In this document: positions 7,447-20,300 of the stretch, one piece after another | Layout: every line of letters begins with the position of its first letter | How positions within the stretch are numbered: the stretch's first letter is position 1 | Source: Branchiostoma floridae | Lineage: Eukaryota; Chordata; Leptocardii; Amphioxiformes; Branchiostomatidae | Direction of reading: 5' to 3' | Assembly (NCBI RefSeq): GCF_000003815.2 | Contig: NC_049981.1 | Span: forward strand, 32,763,982-32,786,580 | Length of the DNA stretch: 22,599 nt | Notes under the pieces: generated by a model | Seen by the model: only the letters and a program-made list of their open reading frames with translations | The model's database searches: none | What the model was told of the DNA's origin: nothing | Translations under genes and position numbers: made by a program

Positions 7447-9403
7447 ATACGAATAGTGGAGGTGAAAGTTTAAAGGTCGACTTGTACTGATTACCTCAAC
7501 GTGTCAATACATGTATGTCAGCTGAACCGCTAATTGCTAACCGTCACTAAACGTAAGGAATATTTCAATCTCTAACAAAGAAAACGCGATATACCTATTA
7601 GGATTGTGCGATTCTATGGTGTACTACTTTATTTATGGTGCAATTATTCATAGAAGCATGCTCCTTTGTTTGTTTGAACCTTTATTTATTCAAGAGAAGC
7701 TCAAGTCAGTCTGAGCAGGCCGATTTTCATTGAGGTCATGAGGGAGGTAAGGGTCAGATAAAATATAACAGAGATACAGATTACAATTGGTCTTAATAAA
7801 TCTATCAACCTATATCCCTACACAAATATGGAACGGAACATCATATATATAGTAGGGCGAGTAGCTTCGTAATCCTAGCCCGTGTCCGTTCGTTTTGAAT
7901 GCTATTGATTACACAGATGTTCGGAAAGGCGTCAAGGCTAGGCAATTGTGTCAGTAATCTATCGATTTGTTCACTTGAGCATAAAATTCTGTGTTTCAAT
8001 GAAAAAAATTAAAATCACCGTATGTGTGCTTGCAATTTTCCTCTTTTCCGGACTCTGAATACACAAATGTTAACGTTAGGTCCAAAAGTCATATTTACGA
8101 AGAGTTGTGTGTTCCCAAATATATCTATCTGTATCCAGCGAAAAAGTTCGAAATTTGTTGCACACTGTACAACAAAGTCAGCCTATGGAAGGAGGTGGAT
8201 GTAAAATTGAAAAAAAAAAAGATGACAGAGAACACTTGCGTTGGCTAGCTGTTTTCTTGTGTACAAATGGCACAATAAGTGTGGTGAATCCCGTTGGTCA
8301 GTCATCGCCTTGCCCGCCTTTCTCTGCGCTGATGTGGAATATTTGATTTACCTTTACTCAAAAATGATCTGTTGGTGATGATCATGTGCACCTCCAGGGT
8401 CAATTCGTGATACGTTTTAGTAAGATTTCTTTTTACATTCTTTTTGAATGCCAAAATGCAATGAAAATTGAAAACAAATTTAAAGTTTCCGAAATGAACG
8501 CAGCTTGGGGTAGCAAAGTAGGCAGTCACTGTGACACGACAGGAAGTCTACTAAGGACGACACCCAGATCAGACATTGGAATTATTTTTTTAGAAAATGG
8601 CACTTTATTCCAAAGAGGCAATAGAATCCACCGCCACCAATACTTATACTGTTGTATTATATATGTATCATTTGCAGACAACTGCACTAAAAGCGTACAT
8701 ATGTTGAGATTAAAACTTAAACCATTCATCATTGTATATTGGACCAATTAAACATACGTGCAGAGAATATTACGCAAAAATACACTTTGACGTCGTGCTG
8801 TCTGATAAGAAGACACAGAAAAATGCATACAGCTATAGGTCTAGTCGTGTCTTGTATATTTTGGTACAAATGTAGTATACTCTAAAAGTTGACAAACCGT
8901 AACATTTGAAAATGAACGGCGGGGTTCAGACAAGTTCGGCCCGAGTCTACGCTGTTCGACAGTGCCCAGCGGCGTTATGCAGGGCGAGCTTCTCCAGTCC
9001 TGGACTGTTTCTTTGAAAGCTGAACTGTAATTTTATATACTCTCTAATTTACCGCGTAGCTCCCTCATTGTGTCATCTCGGGGTACGTAAGAGTAATTCA
9101 AGTAATGGTATATCATAATATAGAAACAAAAAACACTATAAATTCTCAAAGTAACTTACAAGAAGATTAGAAAGTAGCAGTAAACTATACATTTTATCTA
9201 ATGTAGAATGTTGCTGACCAATTCACCTGTAAGAATTAAAAGACTATTTCTTTTCTTTAAAAAATGCATTAGGTTTCTAAGCTGCCCAATACAGTGTGGA
9301 ACATTTCTTCAAGCGTCAGAATGTCGTGCTGGAAATGAAGCCTGATTATAGAAATTATGTATGTTTCACTACAAAACACGCGAATTGACTCCGCTACATT
9401 ACC
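7447..9403. other. Intergenic region between the zinc-finger and receptor genes
   Basis: The two flanking genes are on the same strand, and this spacer separates the 5' end of one from the 3' end of the other. About 7670-7800 (CCTTTATTTATTCAAGAGAA and following) resembles a dispersed repeat, but no second copy is in the window. A short GC-rich patch lies at 8910-9000 around AAAATGAACGGCGGGG. None of the small ORFs has a recognisable domain. Confidence 0.4.
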
Positions 9404-9409
9404 TTTATT
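9404..9409 (-). other. Candidate polyadenylation signal of the receptor gene
   Basis: AATAAA on the minus strand (TTTATT on plus), about 405 bp downstream of the receptor stop codon. I saw no canonical hexamer nearer the stop. Confidence 0.35.
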
Positions 9410-9531
9410 CTGGCTTAATCTTCCCCCTATGCAGGTGGCCGTACTTTCCTACATTTCTTTGAATGATAATATAATTTACCCAAACAATGCAATTTGTCCA
9501 ACACGTCACAGCAAAATGCTAGTGAACCGAA

Positions 9532-9745
9532 ACATCAATCTGGTGAAGCACGTTTGTGGGCATTAAATCCATGAGTATGTATCAAATTATCATAATCTAC
9601 TTTTCCTTTTCCTTAGGTATTAATGCTGCTCATAAAAAGACATCAATCTGCTAAAGCACTTTTGTTTGACCGTTAAATGCATGAATATATATCAAATGAT
9701 TATAATCTACTTTTCCTTAAAGGTATTAACGCTGCTGAAAAAGAA
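9532..9745. repeat. Two-copy tandem duplication of about 107 bp
   Basis: ACATCAATCTG(G/C)T(G/A)AAGCAC at 9532 and 9640, and GGTATTAA(T/C)GCTGCT at 9616 and 9722, show a diverged direct duplication of period 106-108. It lies in the probable 3' untranslated region of the receptor gene. Confidence 0.75.
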
Positions 9746-9815
9746 AACTGACATGTAAGTATTGCCAGACATGAGTGTAGCAAGATTCCGCAGAAAATGT
9801 TCCAAGATGCTCTGG

Positions 9816-10137
9816 TTATGGTCTGATTTTCATAGACACAGATTTAAGGGAGTAATCAGAGCCTCTCCAGTTGTACCACATCAAACCTTGCCAGGTTGAA
9901 CAGGAGCTCCCACAGTTGCCCAGGTAACGGCCGTTAAGGTAGGAGTGGCTGCAGCTCCTAAACCACCAGCCGCCTTGTCCGTACCGCTGGGAACAATGGC
10001 TGGGCCAGACATCATTGTCCCTGTCCACAGTGGTGAACCTGTACCCGTTGTTGGAGTGCGAGCCAGTCATGGAGTCTCCCGCGTTACCAGAATAACCAGA
10101 AACGTGCAGCCGGTAACCGTCCGCCTCACCGGACACC
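9816..10137 (-). CDS. Receptor exon 11: FReD, C-terminal part and stop
   Basis: A 322-bp terminal exon, entering in phase 2 at acceptor [31 protein letters not shown] joins the previous exon exactly as in other FReDs. DRDND (928-932) matches the calcium-binding loop. The Cys pair 938/952 brackets [13 protein letters not shown], and SHSYLNGRY forms the usual pocket region. Two further Cys (965 and 969, [10 protein letters not shown]) are additional to the four canonical ones and could form a small local disulfide. Stop at 9816. Confidence 0.93.
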
Positions 10138-13100
10138 CTGGATGGGAACATTACGGCACATCATTATGTAAAATATGTGACAGTTGAAATGTTGACAATT
10201 ATAAACCTATTTTTCTGGAATGTAAAAGGCTAACTGACTTGTGGAACTCAGTTCATACCTTTGTACCATTTAGTCCCAGTAACCCTAATAATGATTTTTT
10301 AGGGTGATATTAGCCCAGGTAAACCTACCAGAGCTTTTGTAAATTTCATGCAATTGACTAAGACATTAACATAATTTATGCATGGTGTTTTCAACATTGA
10401 CTAACGTACATATGTCACAGTTATTACATTCCCATCATTATCTCAATGAAATGTCATGGATGTTATATTTTCACTAGCGTTTGTCTGTCATTACCTGCCT
10501 GAGAGACCATACCTGCCATAAATGTTAAGGGGGCTGAAACTTGCCCCACTTTGTCATGACACTGAAAGCTATCTACCACCCAAATGTCAAGACCATATCA
10601 CGTCCGGGACAAGAGATACATAGAAAAAACTGCTATGATAGAATATTCTCATTAATTATGCAAATGCATTCCTTTTTTGCATAATTAGTATTTCATTTTG
10701 TACAACATTGTCTAAGGTACCAACATACCAAAAGTCATAAAAATTCGCTGTTCCCTTATTGAGTCATCGTCTTCAGAAGTTTTTGACAAAAATGCCCCTG
10801 CTATCCCAAAACTAGTCGCTAGGGGGGCCAAACTCATGTCACTTATTCCTGAGCACAAGAGCTATCTAACACCTATAGCAAACCCGGAAGTTGCGCTGCA
10901 GCACCAAGGGAAGCCGCTAAGGGGTTCCAAAATCTAATAATTTTCAGCTTTCATCACACACCACGAACACGCCAAGTATGAAACCAATCCACCCATCCGT
11001 TCTTGAGTTATCTTGTTGACAGACACACAAACAGGGTAAAATATAACCTCCATGAAATTTCAAGAGGAAAGAAGGGGGACGTCATCCACAAGTTGTCCAA
11101 ACCCCGCAAGATGCTGAGAAGCCAGAGCTACACGCCAGAGCAAGATAAACAGCCAAGGGAAGACAACATCTCGGAAAAAGATGGATATCCCTCTTTACTT
11201 CCTGTATATCGAATGTGTAAACAGACCTTTTATGACATGTGTAATTGTTCTAGAACAACAGATGAAGTCATGCTATAGGTCACCTGAGGTCAGGGCAACC
11301 TGCCTCTATGATTTAAGGTGCGGTACCGGTGCAGTACGCACCGAGGGCAGAATGCACTGGAAAGGTATATAGGTGCAAACTTCACTGTACTTGTGTCATT
11401 TAGCCTCTAGCCACGGAAGAAGCTGTAGATAGGAAAACAAGTTTGGCCGACAGGCTGAATAAAAGTTCACAACTTGAACTATGCGGCCCAGGTGTCTTTC
11501 TGAGGGACGACTGCAGTGTGCAAGATGTCGGTAGCTTGAGGGATGAATCTACTCCACTATATACTCCATGACATTTCATGTTCATGGAGGTAAATATAAC
11601 CTTATAAGAATAATGGTTTACTTTAATGTGTATCTACATTGAGCTACCCACAGATAGCCCCCTGAAGGACAAAGTGTGTGTGTGTGTGTGTGGGGGGGGG
11701 CTTCTAAGGTCCCGGGCTAAGACGGGCGCACGGAATGGCCCAACTGTGGGGACTGTGACTACCGCGCCAGACAGAGTGCTTCACTACTGCGGCATACTGA
11801 GGGGAAAATGAATCTATACCACTAGATAATATTAATATAGAATACAACACGGGGTATTTCGTATCACGCGAGGTACCAGGCGATCCGACCTGCGGGAGGG
11901 CTGGGATCGAGGAGGAAACTCATGTTTATCGAAAAAAAGAGCAAAAAACCTGTCCTGAATGCACATTGCGATAACAACTTTATTCGTCCATTCGAACAAA
12001 AGAACTAGGTAAAGGAACAAGTTTCGAACCGGTTAACGGAATATGCTTCGAAACGGTTAACGGAACATGCTTCCAATTTTCGACATCGCGTTCTATTTAA
12101 TCGATGGAAACCCGTGTGATACAACTTCGAAGCCTATGTCATACGGACAATTATCACACGGTCCGGAACACCTGTATCGAACGTTTTCGCGTTACAGGTA
12201 TGATATAAATCAAAGTATTAGACGTTTCAGAACTAATCTGACCACTTTTTACCGGTAGAGATTCCGATTAGAGTTTCTTTCGACAGAGCCTCAGAGCGCG
12301 AACTGATCTGAACTCAGAGCGCGACCTCTACCGGTAGAATCGCAGATTCTGTCAGATCGAGACCTCTACCCGATGTGTGAGTATGTGTGTGCGCAAATGT
12401 GTTTGTACGTTTATTCCATCAAAAACACTAACCTGAACGTGCTATAAAGGGCGAAACGTTGATTGCCTTGCCAATCCTCCATGTCAATTCTTAACTGGTG
12501 TTTTTTAAAGTTTGTCAGGAGGTGGATGATCTCGTTCCCAAGCCAAAATTCCCCCTTTTTGTCGCCAAAGCCCAGCTTGTACTCCTCCCAGTTCCGGTTG
12601 AAGGGAACCGACCCGTCCTGCCGCCGCTGGATCACTGTCCACCCGCCTTCTGTGTAGAGGTACAATCGACAAGCTTAACACTATCACTGTGGCCAAGTAA
12701 TGTTATACTAGTAATATAGTCAAGGTATCTAATAGAATGGTCGAGGAATCTTATCTTATGATTGTTGAGTCGCTGAAAAAAACAATGTATTTTAGACATT
12801 TTTCCTGATACGTTGACACAATCATACTAGATCTTCATAAGCAGACTCTGGGGCTGAGGAAGGATAATTGTCATAACCAGTGTAGAAAAGAAAAATTTAC
12901 AGACAAGACATGCCGTTATGGGGAAGTTTTTTTTTCAGATATACAGTACCTGCAGTGTCCATGTCACAGTAGGTTCCGATCCGGTCAGGGTAGAAAAACA
13001 CCGTGTACACGCCACTTGCTGTCCGCCCTGAGGCACGGTACTCATCGCAACCTGTAGAATCTGTGTAAGAAATGTATATACATACATATAACTTTATACC

Positions 13101-16100
13101 GAACGACTTGCAATAGCACATTTACCGTTTGCATTTTTGCATAATTTATTGCATCATGGGTTTTGATAAAAAGTAGTATGAATGTCAAAGCACAGCTTAT
13201 CATGGGATGAGATTTACATTTTTTGAAAATAGGAACATTAGCAGACGTAGTGATGCTACTCAAGCTGAACAACAGCACAATCTTATCGACCTATCTGATC
13301 ATCATTCACTATTTGTTTCCACAGAAGCGATCACTAATTATGTTTTGAACGAATCATACAAAAACATTAAAAAAAGAGTTCGGAGACTTCATATCTCCAT
13401 GAAATATTCTGATTATGCAAATGACTTCAACATCTACATAATCTATGCTTGGTTATGTACACCTTTAACTAACGTACACAGGTCACTATGTTGACATTCC
13501 AATCATTTACTGCACCACTTAGAAGAATTGTAGCACTTTTGCATTGATTATCTAATTAGACCCATTGGCATAATTGGTATATATTAATGTTCCACCTGTC
13601 ACAAATGCCATATGTAACATGTCTTCCTTATCAAAGACTGAAGCTTATCAGCCGGAATTTAGTCCGATTTTTGTGTTGGAAATTACAACTCAACTTGTTC
13701 CAGAATATGTCACATGCATTTGAGTCCTTTTATTGGAAAACACTGCATTGGTTTCTCTATTGAATATGCAAATTGATAGTTAATTTGCATAGTTTGAAAT
13801 TCATTATATACATCTTTGTCTAAGCTACTTGTAACTTAATATCATGAATATCCATCAATCCATTGTCCAGTTATTGTCCTTGGAAGATGTTGACAAAAAT
13901 AACCCTGAGCAAGCTGCTAGGGGGCTGAAACATACACCACTTCTTCCTAACTTCACAACTATCTGTCATCAACATATCAAGACGTCCAGGTCAAAAGATA
14001 CAAAAAAAAACGAAAGCTGTGCTGTAGTACCAAGGTGGACATGTGTAGAATATTGCATGTGTAGAATTTTGTACTGTGTATATACCAAGGGGCTCAAATT
14101 TCACCTTGACCTCGGTCCCAACATCTACTTACTCGCCAAATATCATAGTCATCCATCCGGAGATTCTTGAGTTATGCTGACAACAATTATTTGGAAGCAG
14201 AGCGACACATAGACAGACACACCCAAAACAAGATCTCCATTTTTCATGGAGATCATTACAAAGCCAATATAAATACCAAAGCAATCTTACCATAACAGGA
14301 AACACTAGCGTCCTCGTCGTGCGCACAGTCGTGATCCCCCCATCCATTGTGCGGACAGTCGGTCAGTCTGGACTCGTTCCCGGTACAGGCCACCTGGTCC
14401 ATCCAGATGTGGCCGCCGCCCCGCCCGAAGGAGCGCTGGGAGGACACAGGCCGGGCGTAACGGTAGCCCAGCTGACGGCACACCACCTGCGCATCCTCGT
14501 CTCCCCACCGGTCGTTACAGACCGTTCCCCACTCCCCGTAGTGAAGCACTTCCACCCTTCCTTCGGCAGAGGTGTTTCTGCCGGTTAAGCGTACTGTTGA
14601 GATAAAAGGTGACAAGAAAATGATTCAATACATAGGACAAGTCGGCGTGATTTAGCCATGCATGCGAATCTGCATCTGGTGCGATACGCTAGTCTCTAGG
14701 TGGCTGAAAAATAGTAACAATTGGCCGAAAAGACAGATAACACACATGAGAAGTTAGCGTAAATCAAATCTGACCTAGGAGTACAGTTTGCGGCCTAGAG
14801 TGTTACCTGTTATATAGAGACAATGGCCGATCCTAATTTAATAGACATGCTTTATCCAAATTACTTATCGCATTAGGATTAATTTGTTCAGTTTACATGG
14901 AATATCTCATAGGATGTGAAGTCCATTCTTTATCTGATAAAGCATGCCCAATGCATCTATTACAGAACCCCTTGTAGAAGGGTACTCACCGCAGGCATCC
15001 GTTACTATTCCGACATCATCGATGGCAATGTCGCCGTAAGCACCGCTGCCTCGAACAGTCTCAAAAACAATCTGTGATGATGTAATAAATCGTCATGGTG
15101 ATGATATGTAGGACATGTGTGGTTAACATGAATAATTCCATCTAAGTAAAATGTTTAAAAATTAGAATATTTTGATGTTATTTTGCGGAAGTCAGTTATC
15201 CTTACTTGTTTTATCTTTTCTGTAGTTTTGCTACCGTTATGATGTAGTATGACGTAATTTTGGCACCAGAATATAACTTTACTGGCTTACACCGTCTGAA
15301 TATGGAATTTTTATTGAAAGTTGTTAAACAAATCATTGACTAATAAGGTGGTCTCATTGATATAAAAGTCTGCCAATGGCATTGACGTCAAATGGCAATC
15401 TTCAATTTTCTAAAATACATTTTTTTTAATATATAACCCCGGCATCCAATTAAAATGGACAAATAATGGGCACTTTTAGTCCACCCGCACCTTCTAGATA
15501 GAATAACATTTCAATATCAATAGCTATGAAATTGGACTCTAACCTGCACGAATCCCTCCCGTTTCGGCAGTGCCAACTCGCTGAACTTCCATTGGTCCCC
15601 CTGGAAGTCTGACCTACTGAAAATGGCCTCTCCAAGGGTGTTGTTCCCGCGCTGTTTCACGTACACGTTGAGAGTGCCGACTTGTGTGCCGTACATGTGG
15701 TAGTTAAAGTTCAGACAGATGTTGTTCTCCGTGTTTAGCGGTGCGCTGATGAGCCGAGCCGTGTCACCTGCGGTACCACCACTGGCCTCAACGTACATGT
15801 ACTTCCCTGTGGGGGTAACAGAAATCATGTTAGGGTGATGGAGTGTGTTGGAAAATAGGTTTAAATGTTTTTGCTATTCTGCGTGAAAATGTAGGAAATG
15901 TCAAATTTGCTAAGTATTGTGATTGATAGCAAAACTCAGTTCGCTCAAGTCTATCCTATGCAAGACTAATAGGGCCTTCACACTGAAACCGAATCAGCAA
16001 GAATCAAGCCGAACCAGCCGGAATGAAGTATTTGCAAAATTCGTGCCACATTCGGGGCCATTCGGGTGGGAATTCCAAATGGGCCTTAAATCCCATTCAC

Positions 16101-17259
16101 ACGAGAAGGAATGAGCCAGAATGCCGTGAGAATGAAAATTATTTTCTATTCCTGTGAATTCGTAGTGTATTCTAGACATTCTCACTGCATTCGAGATATT
16201 CTTTCGGCCACTTTCGGGCAGGATTCGAAGTGGCTTGCCATTTCGGTTCTCAATCGAATGAGATAAGAATGTTTCGAACAATGTTGGAATGCCGTAGAAT
16301 GCGGTCAGACTGCAGTTAGAATAGGCAGAATACACTTAGAATCCACTATGAATGCCATTCGATATTTCTCCACTTCGAATGCACCTCGACAGTTTTTAAC
16401 ATGTCAAAAACTGTCGAGCCAGCCAAAAGAACGGGGACGAATATCTGGAATGCAGTACGAATGTTTAGAATACAGTACGAAATGCGAGGAACTGCCACGA
16501 ATAGAAAAAAAAAATTCATTCGGACGGCATTCCGGCTCATTCGTGCTCTCGTGTGAAGGGGGCTTAAGCGACGTTACTGTACTCAAGTAATTATTGCATC
16601 TCTATGCCCGGGGGGGGTAGCCTCCATAGCAGGCTCTCTGGGGCTTTTTTTGGGCTCATAATACTCTTTTGCTGGCCATCTTTTTTGTACTGGGTCGCTG
16701 ATTGCTGGCCTTTTCTGATTGCCTAGCCCCAAGAGCCTGCATGTTTTCGGCGCTACAAGTGATATTAAAAATGATTAGCCATTCATCTGTCCTATTAACA
16801 CACACGTTAGGAATAATTCACAACTCCGTGAGAGGCAATTCGCCGACAAAACAATCGTTGCATTGTGTAACAGCTCGGATGGCCCGAGCTTGGCCGTCCT
16901 TCAGATGGGGAAACCCCGCTACTCGCTCCGCCCGAGCAAAGGCGTCGGACATGCCGAAAGAACGTCGAACTGGTAAGTTTTCACTTCTGTGTTTTCAAAA
17001 AGCCGTTTGACCCCGAAACCGTTAGAGAATTGTCGGGTCAGTGCACACGGGGCGTGACAGCGCACTGACTCCCCCAGACCTGTACCTGTGCTATTGCGGA
17101 ACGTGTTGTCATGAGGCGGCCCAGTGTTACTGGTCGGGGTGTGCTGACTCCCCCAGACCCAGTCCGTGTCGTCGCTCGTGTCTTGTGTGAAGCCGCAACC
17201 CCCGGCTCCGTGCTGGAAGTCACAGAGTGGCCATGGCTCTGAAAAAAGGAGAGAGGATA

Positions 17260-17321
<62 letters not shown>

Positions 17322-20300
17322 CTCCATTTTGCATACAACATCTCATTGGAAACATGGAGGAGCACCTATGTCGGGAATAAAAAAAGAAACGAAAAAACAT
17401 AATGATGTGTTACGTACTACACCGCTGTATCGTTGAAGAAATTGTCCTGTTCAATACATATTGTCATGACATAGTAGACGTAAATCATAACGAAGATTTT
17501 TCGTTGATAACATTCAAGGAAAAGATGCCACAAGTCGACAAGGAGGCACGAATCCGGGTCATGAAAATAACTATTCCTTGCCGGGGCTAAACGATAAAGA
17601 AATGGGCGAAGTACGGCAACAACATTGTGCAACATACTTACCACTAGAAGTGCTGGGTCCGGCAGAGGCGCTACCTGTTTCACCGGCAACAACATTGTGC
17701 AACATACTTACCACTAGAAGTGCTGGGTCCGGCAGAGGCGCTACCTGTTTCACCGGCTGGGCCCTGCGGACCGTTTAGTCCATCAGATCCGGAAGGTCCT
17801 GTCTCACCGGCTGGGCCGGGTGGTCCTGTAGGACCGGCTGGTCCTGTTGGACTGGCTGGACCGGGTGGCCCTGTCTCACCGGCTGGGCCGGGTGGTCCTG
17901 TCTGACCGGGTGGTCCTGTCTGACCGGGTGGTCCTGTCTGACCGTCTTGTCCAGAGGGACCGGGAGGTCCATCAGATCCAGGCGGACCGGGTGGTCCTGT
18001 TGGACCGGGTGGTCCTTTCTCACCGGTTGGACCGGGTGGTCCTTTCTCACCGGTTGGGCCGGGTGGTCCTGTGTCACCGGTTGGGCCAAGTGGTCCTGTC
18101 TCACCGGCTGGGCCGGGTGGTCCTGTCTCACCAGCTGGGCCGGGTGGTCCTGCCTGACCAGGTGGTCCTGTCTGACCGTCAAGTCCAGGGGGACCAGGAG
18201 GCCCTGCTTCACCGGCTGAGCCCTTCGTACCGTTTAGTCCATCAGATCCGGGCGGACCGGAAGGTCCTGTTGGTCCTGACTGGCCGGGTGGTCCTGCCTG
18301 GCCTGGTGGTCCTGCCTGACCAGGTGGTCCTGTCTGACCGTTTTGTCCAGAGGGACCAGGAGGCCCTGCTTCACCGGCCGGACCCTTCGTGCCGTTTAGT
18401 CCATCAGATCCGGGCGGACCGGAAGGTCCTGTTGGACCGGCTGGTCCTGTCTGGCCGGGTGGTCCTGTCTGGCCGTCTCGTCCAGAGGGACCAGGAGGTC
18501 CTTCAGATCCAGGCGGACCGGGAAGTCCTGTTGGACCGGGAGGTCCTGCTTCACCGGCTGGACCCTTCGTACCGTTTAGTCCATCGTATCCGGGTGGTCC
18601 TGTTGGACCGGGTGGGCCGGGTGTTCCCGTCTGACCCGCTGGGCCGGGAGGTCCGGGTGGGCCTTGGACACCGTTCAGTCCAGCGGGTCCAGCAAGGCAT
18701 CCTGTTCATTAGATAGCAATTGATGTATCATTTGATCATCACAAGAAAACATACAATTTTCGTTTGTTATGATCTCCATATTCATGCAACAAACAGCAAT
18801 TACTCAAACAACTGGATGCGATTTGGGAAACGGTCAGAGTTCGCGGCCGTCAGACATTTCAGGTAGCATTTTTTTTTTTTTTTTACTCAATGGTCACCAC
18901 GTAACAAGGCCTGAAGGCCACTCAAGGTTACGGGTTACATGATTGGAACTGTAACAGCAACTCTTCGCCCTAGGTCAGAAACATCATGATTGAGACCAGC
19001 CCAATTGCTCACTATGAGTGAGGACTAACTGACCCAATAGGCGAAGCAGGGGTTACGAGGGCTGCTCGGGAGATTCCCTACCCCTATTTTGGCCGGAATG
19101 GTTTGATCCGCTCGGGTGGATGTTCGCACATGTGGCGGGTTCTTTAACGTGCATAGGGTATGGCTCTCCCCATACACGGGACCTCCATTTAACGTCCTAT
19201 CCGAGGACTCATTTTTCACTTGAGTAAAGTGAGGAAAGTCGTGTAAAGTGCCTTTCCCAAGGGCACAAGACCGGCAACACGGCAGGCGGATTCGAACCGG
19301 CGACCTCTCGGTCACGGGCCGAATACACTACCACTGTGCTACGCGGCCCCTCAATAACAATATCAATAACATCTCATGAATGACCTAGGAGAGCTTCTTG
19401 GAATGAAGGTTTTATATCCAATCATTACCCTAAAAGCCCAAGTATACTTGGTTTACCAAATTAACACCATACACGGTTAGTTATGCTCCAGCTAAAAGAA
19501 AGTATAACTATAAGAGTGTGAAAAATGAAAATAAAAAGCACATCATTTAAATGCGTGTCTCCTACCCCCGATAGTCATCGGCAATGTAATCTTGTTCGCA
19601 AAGTCTCCAGTGTTGCGCACAGATCTCTTGGCTCGCTGATGCACTTCAGCTCCGTACAGAAAGGTGGCGCTTTTGCCACGCCCAGCCCCACTCACGTCCT
19701 CCTGAGCGCTCGGACCTTGAGGACTGACCTGTAGGGCGACATTAGGTATACCTAATTAACTCCGTATCAAGCTAATGCGCTTAGAGACCCAGCTTGTCGT
19801 TAAAGTCTCGTTCGTCAGGCTGACATACAGGTTGGTTAAGGTCCAACTCGGCCAACCGTGCACTGAGTACTCGTTCATCTCGAGCTCTGTCCTGCAGGTC
19901 CAGACTAAATACCGCAGGGGACGAATATTCTCCTCATTGCACTCGTCCAGACAAAGTCGTTAAGTTTGTACTGCTTTGCGCAAAGATTAAAATCTCTTGT
20001 ATCATTTGTTAAACCTAGTAAAATCACCAAGGCACAATCCAAAATTTATGAATGGTTATGCTGCTTAAAGTTATGACAAATTCATCTCCACATCACATTT
20101 AAGATTTTTTAGATTTAGGGAAAGTTGCAATTATACATAGCTCAAAGAACAGACAACATTTAAACCAGAGCTACACTTTCTTTTTCTCTTGATCTAATTT
20201 CTAACTTGTATGGGGGGGGGGGGGGGGGTTGCTGGCAACATCAGTAGAACAATAAAACTTTGTACCTCCACATGCGCCAGCCCTCATGATCTGGGCTTGT

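Noticed and set aside
14846-14946. 11-bp inverted repeat CATGCTTTATC / GATAAAGCATG in receptor intron 7
   Set aside because: Short arms about 80 bp apart in AT-rich DNA, with no target duplication. It could be an old MITE remnant but is too weak to call.
15994-16590. Cluster of ORFs on both strands
   Set aside because: They are produced by the GAATG/CATTC-rich MITE and have no domain signature.
16702-17010. Plus-strand ORF with a good donor (AACTG|GTAAGTTTTC at about 16974)
   Set aside because: No acceptor, domain or downstream exon. It lies inside an intron of the opposite-strand gene.
17720-18716. Plus-strand ORFs rich in Gly-Pro that look like collagen
   Set aside because: They are antisense of the true collagen exon. 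The regular Gly-X-Y register with charged residues and matching splice sites is on the minus strand.
19280-19350. tRNA gene
   Set aside because: A and B boxes are present, but the acceptor stem does not pair and the sequence continues into a SINE body with poly(A).
20276-20300. 25-bp microexon candidate (minus strand, IMRAGACG) that would also bridge exon 1 phase 0 to collagen phase 1
   Set aside because: Exons at 19891-19829 and 19728-19566 give the same phase correction with better splice sites, coiled-coil continuity and a furin site. The microexon would break that chain.
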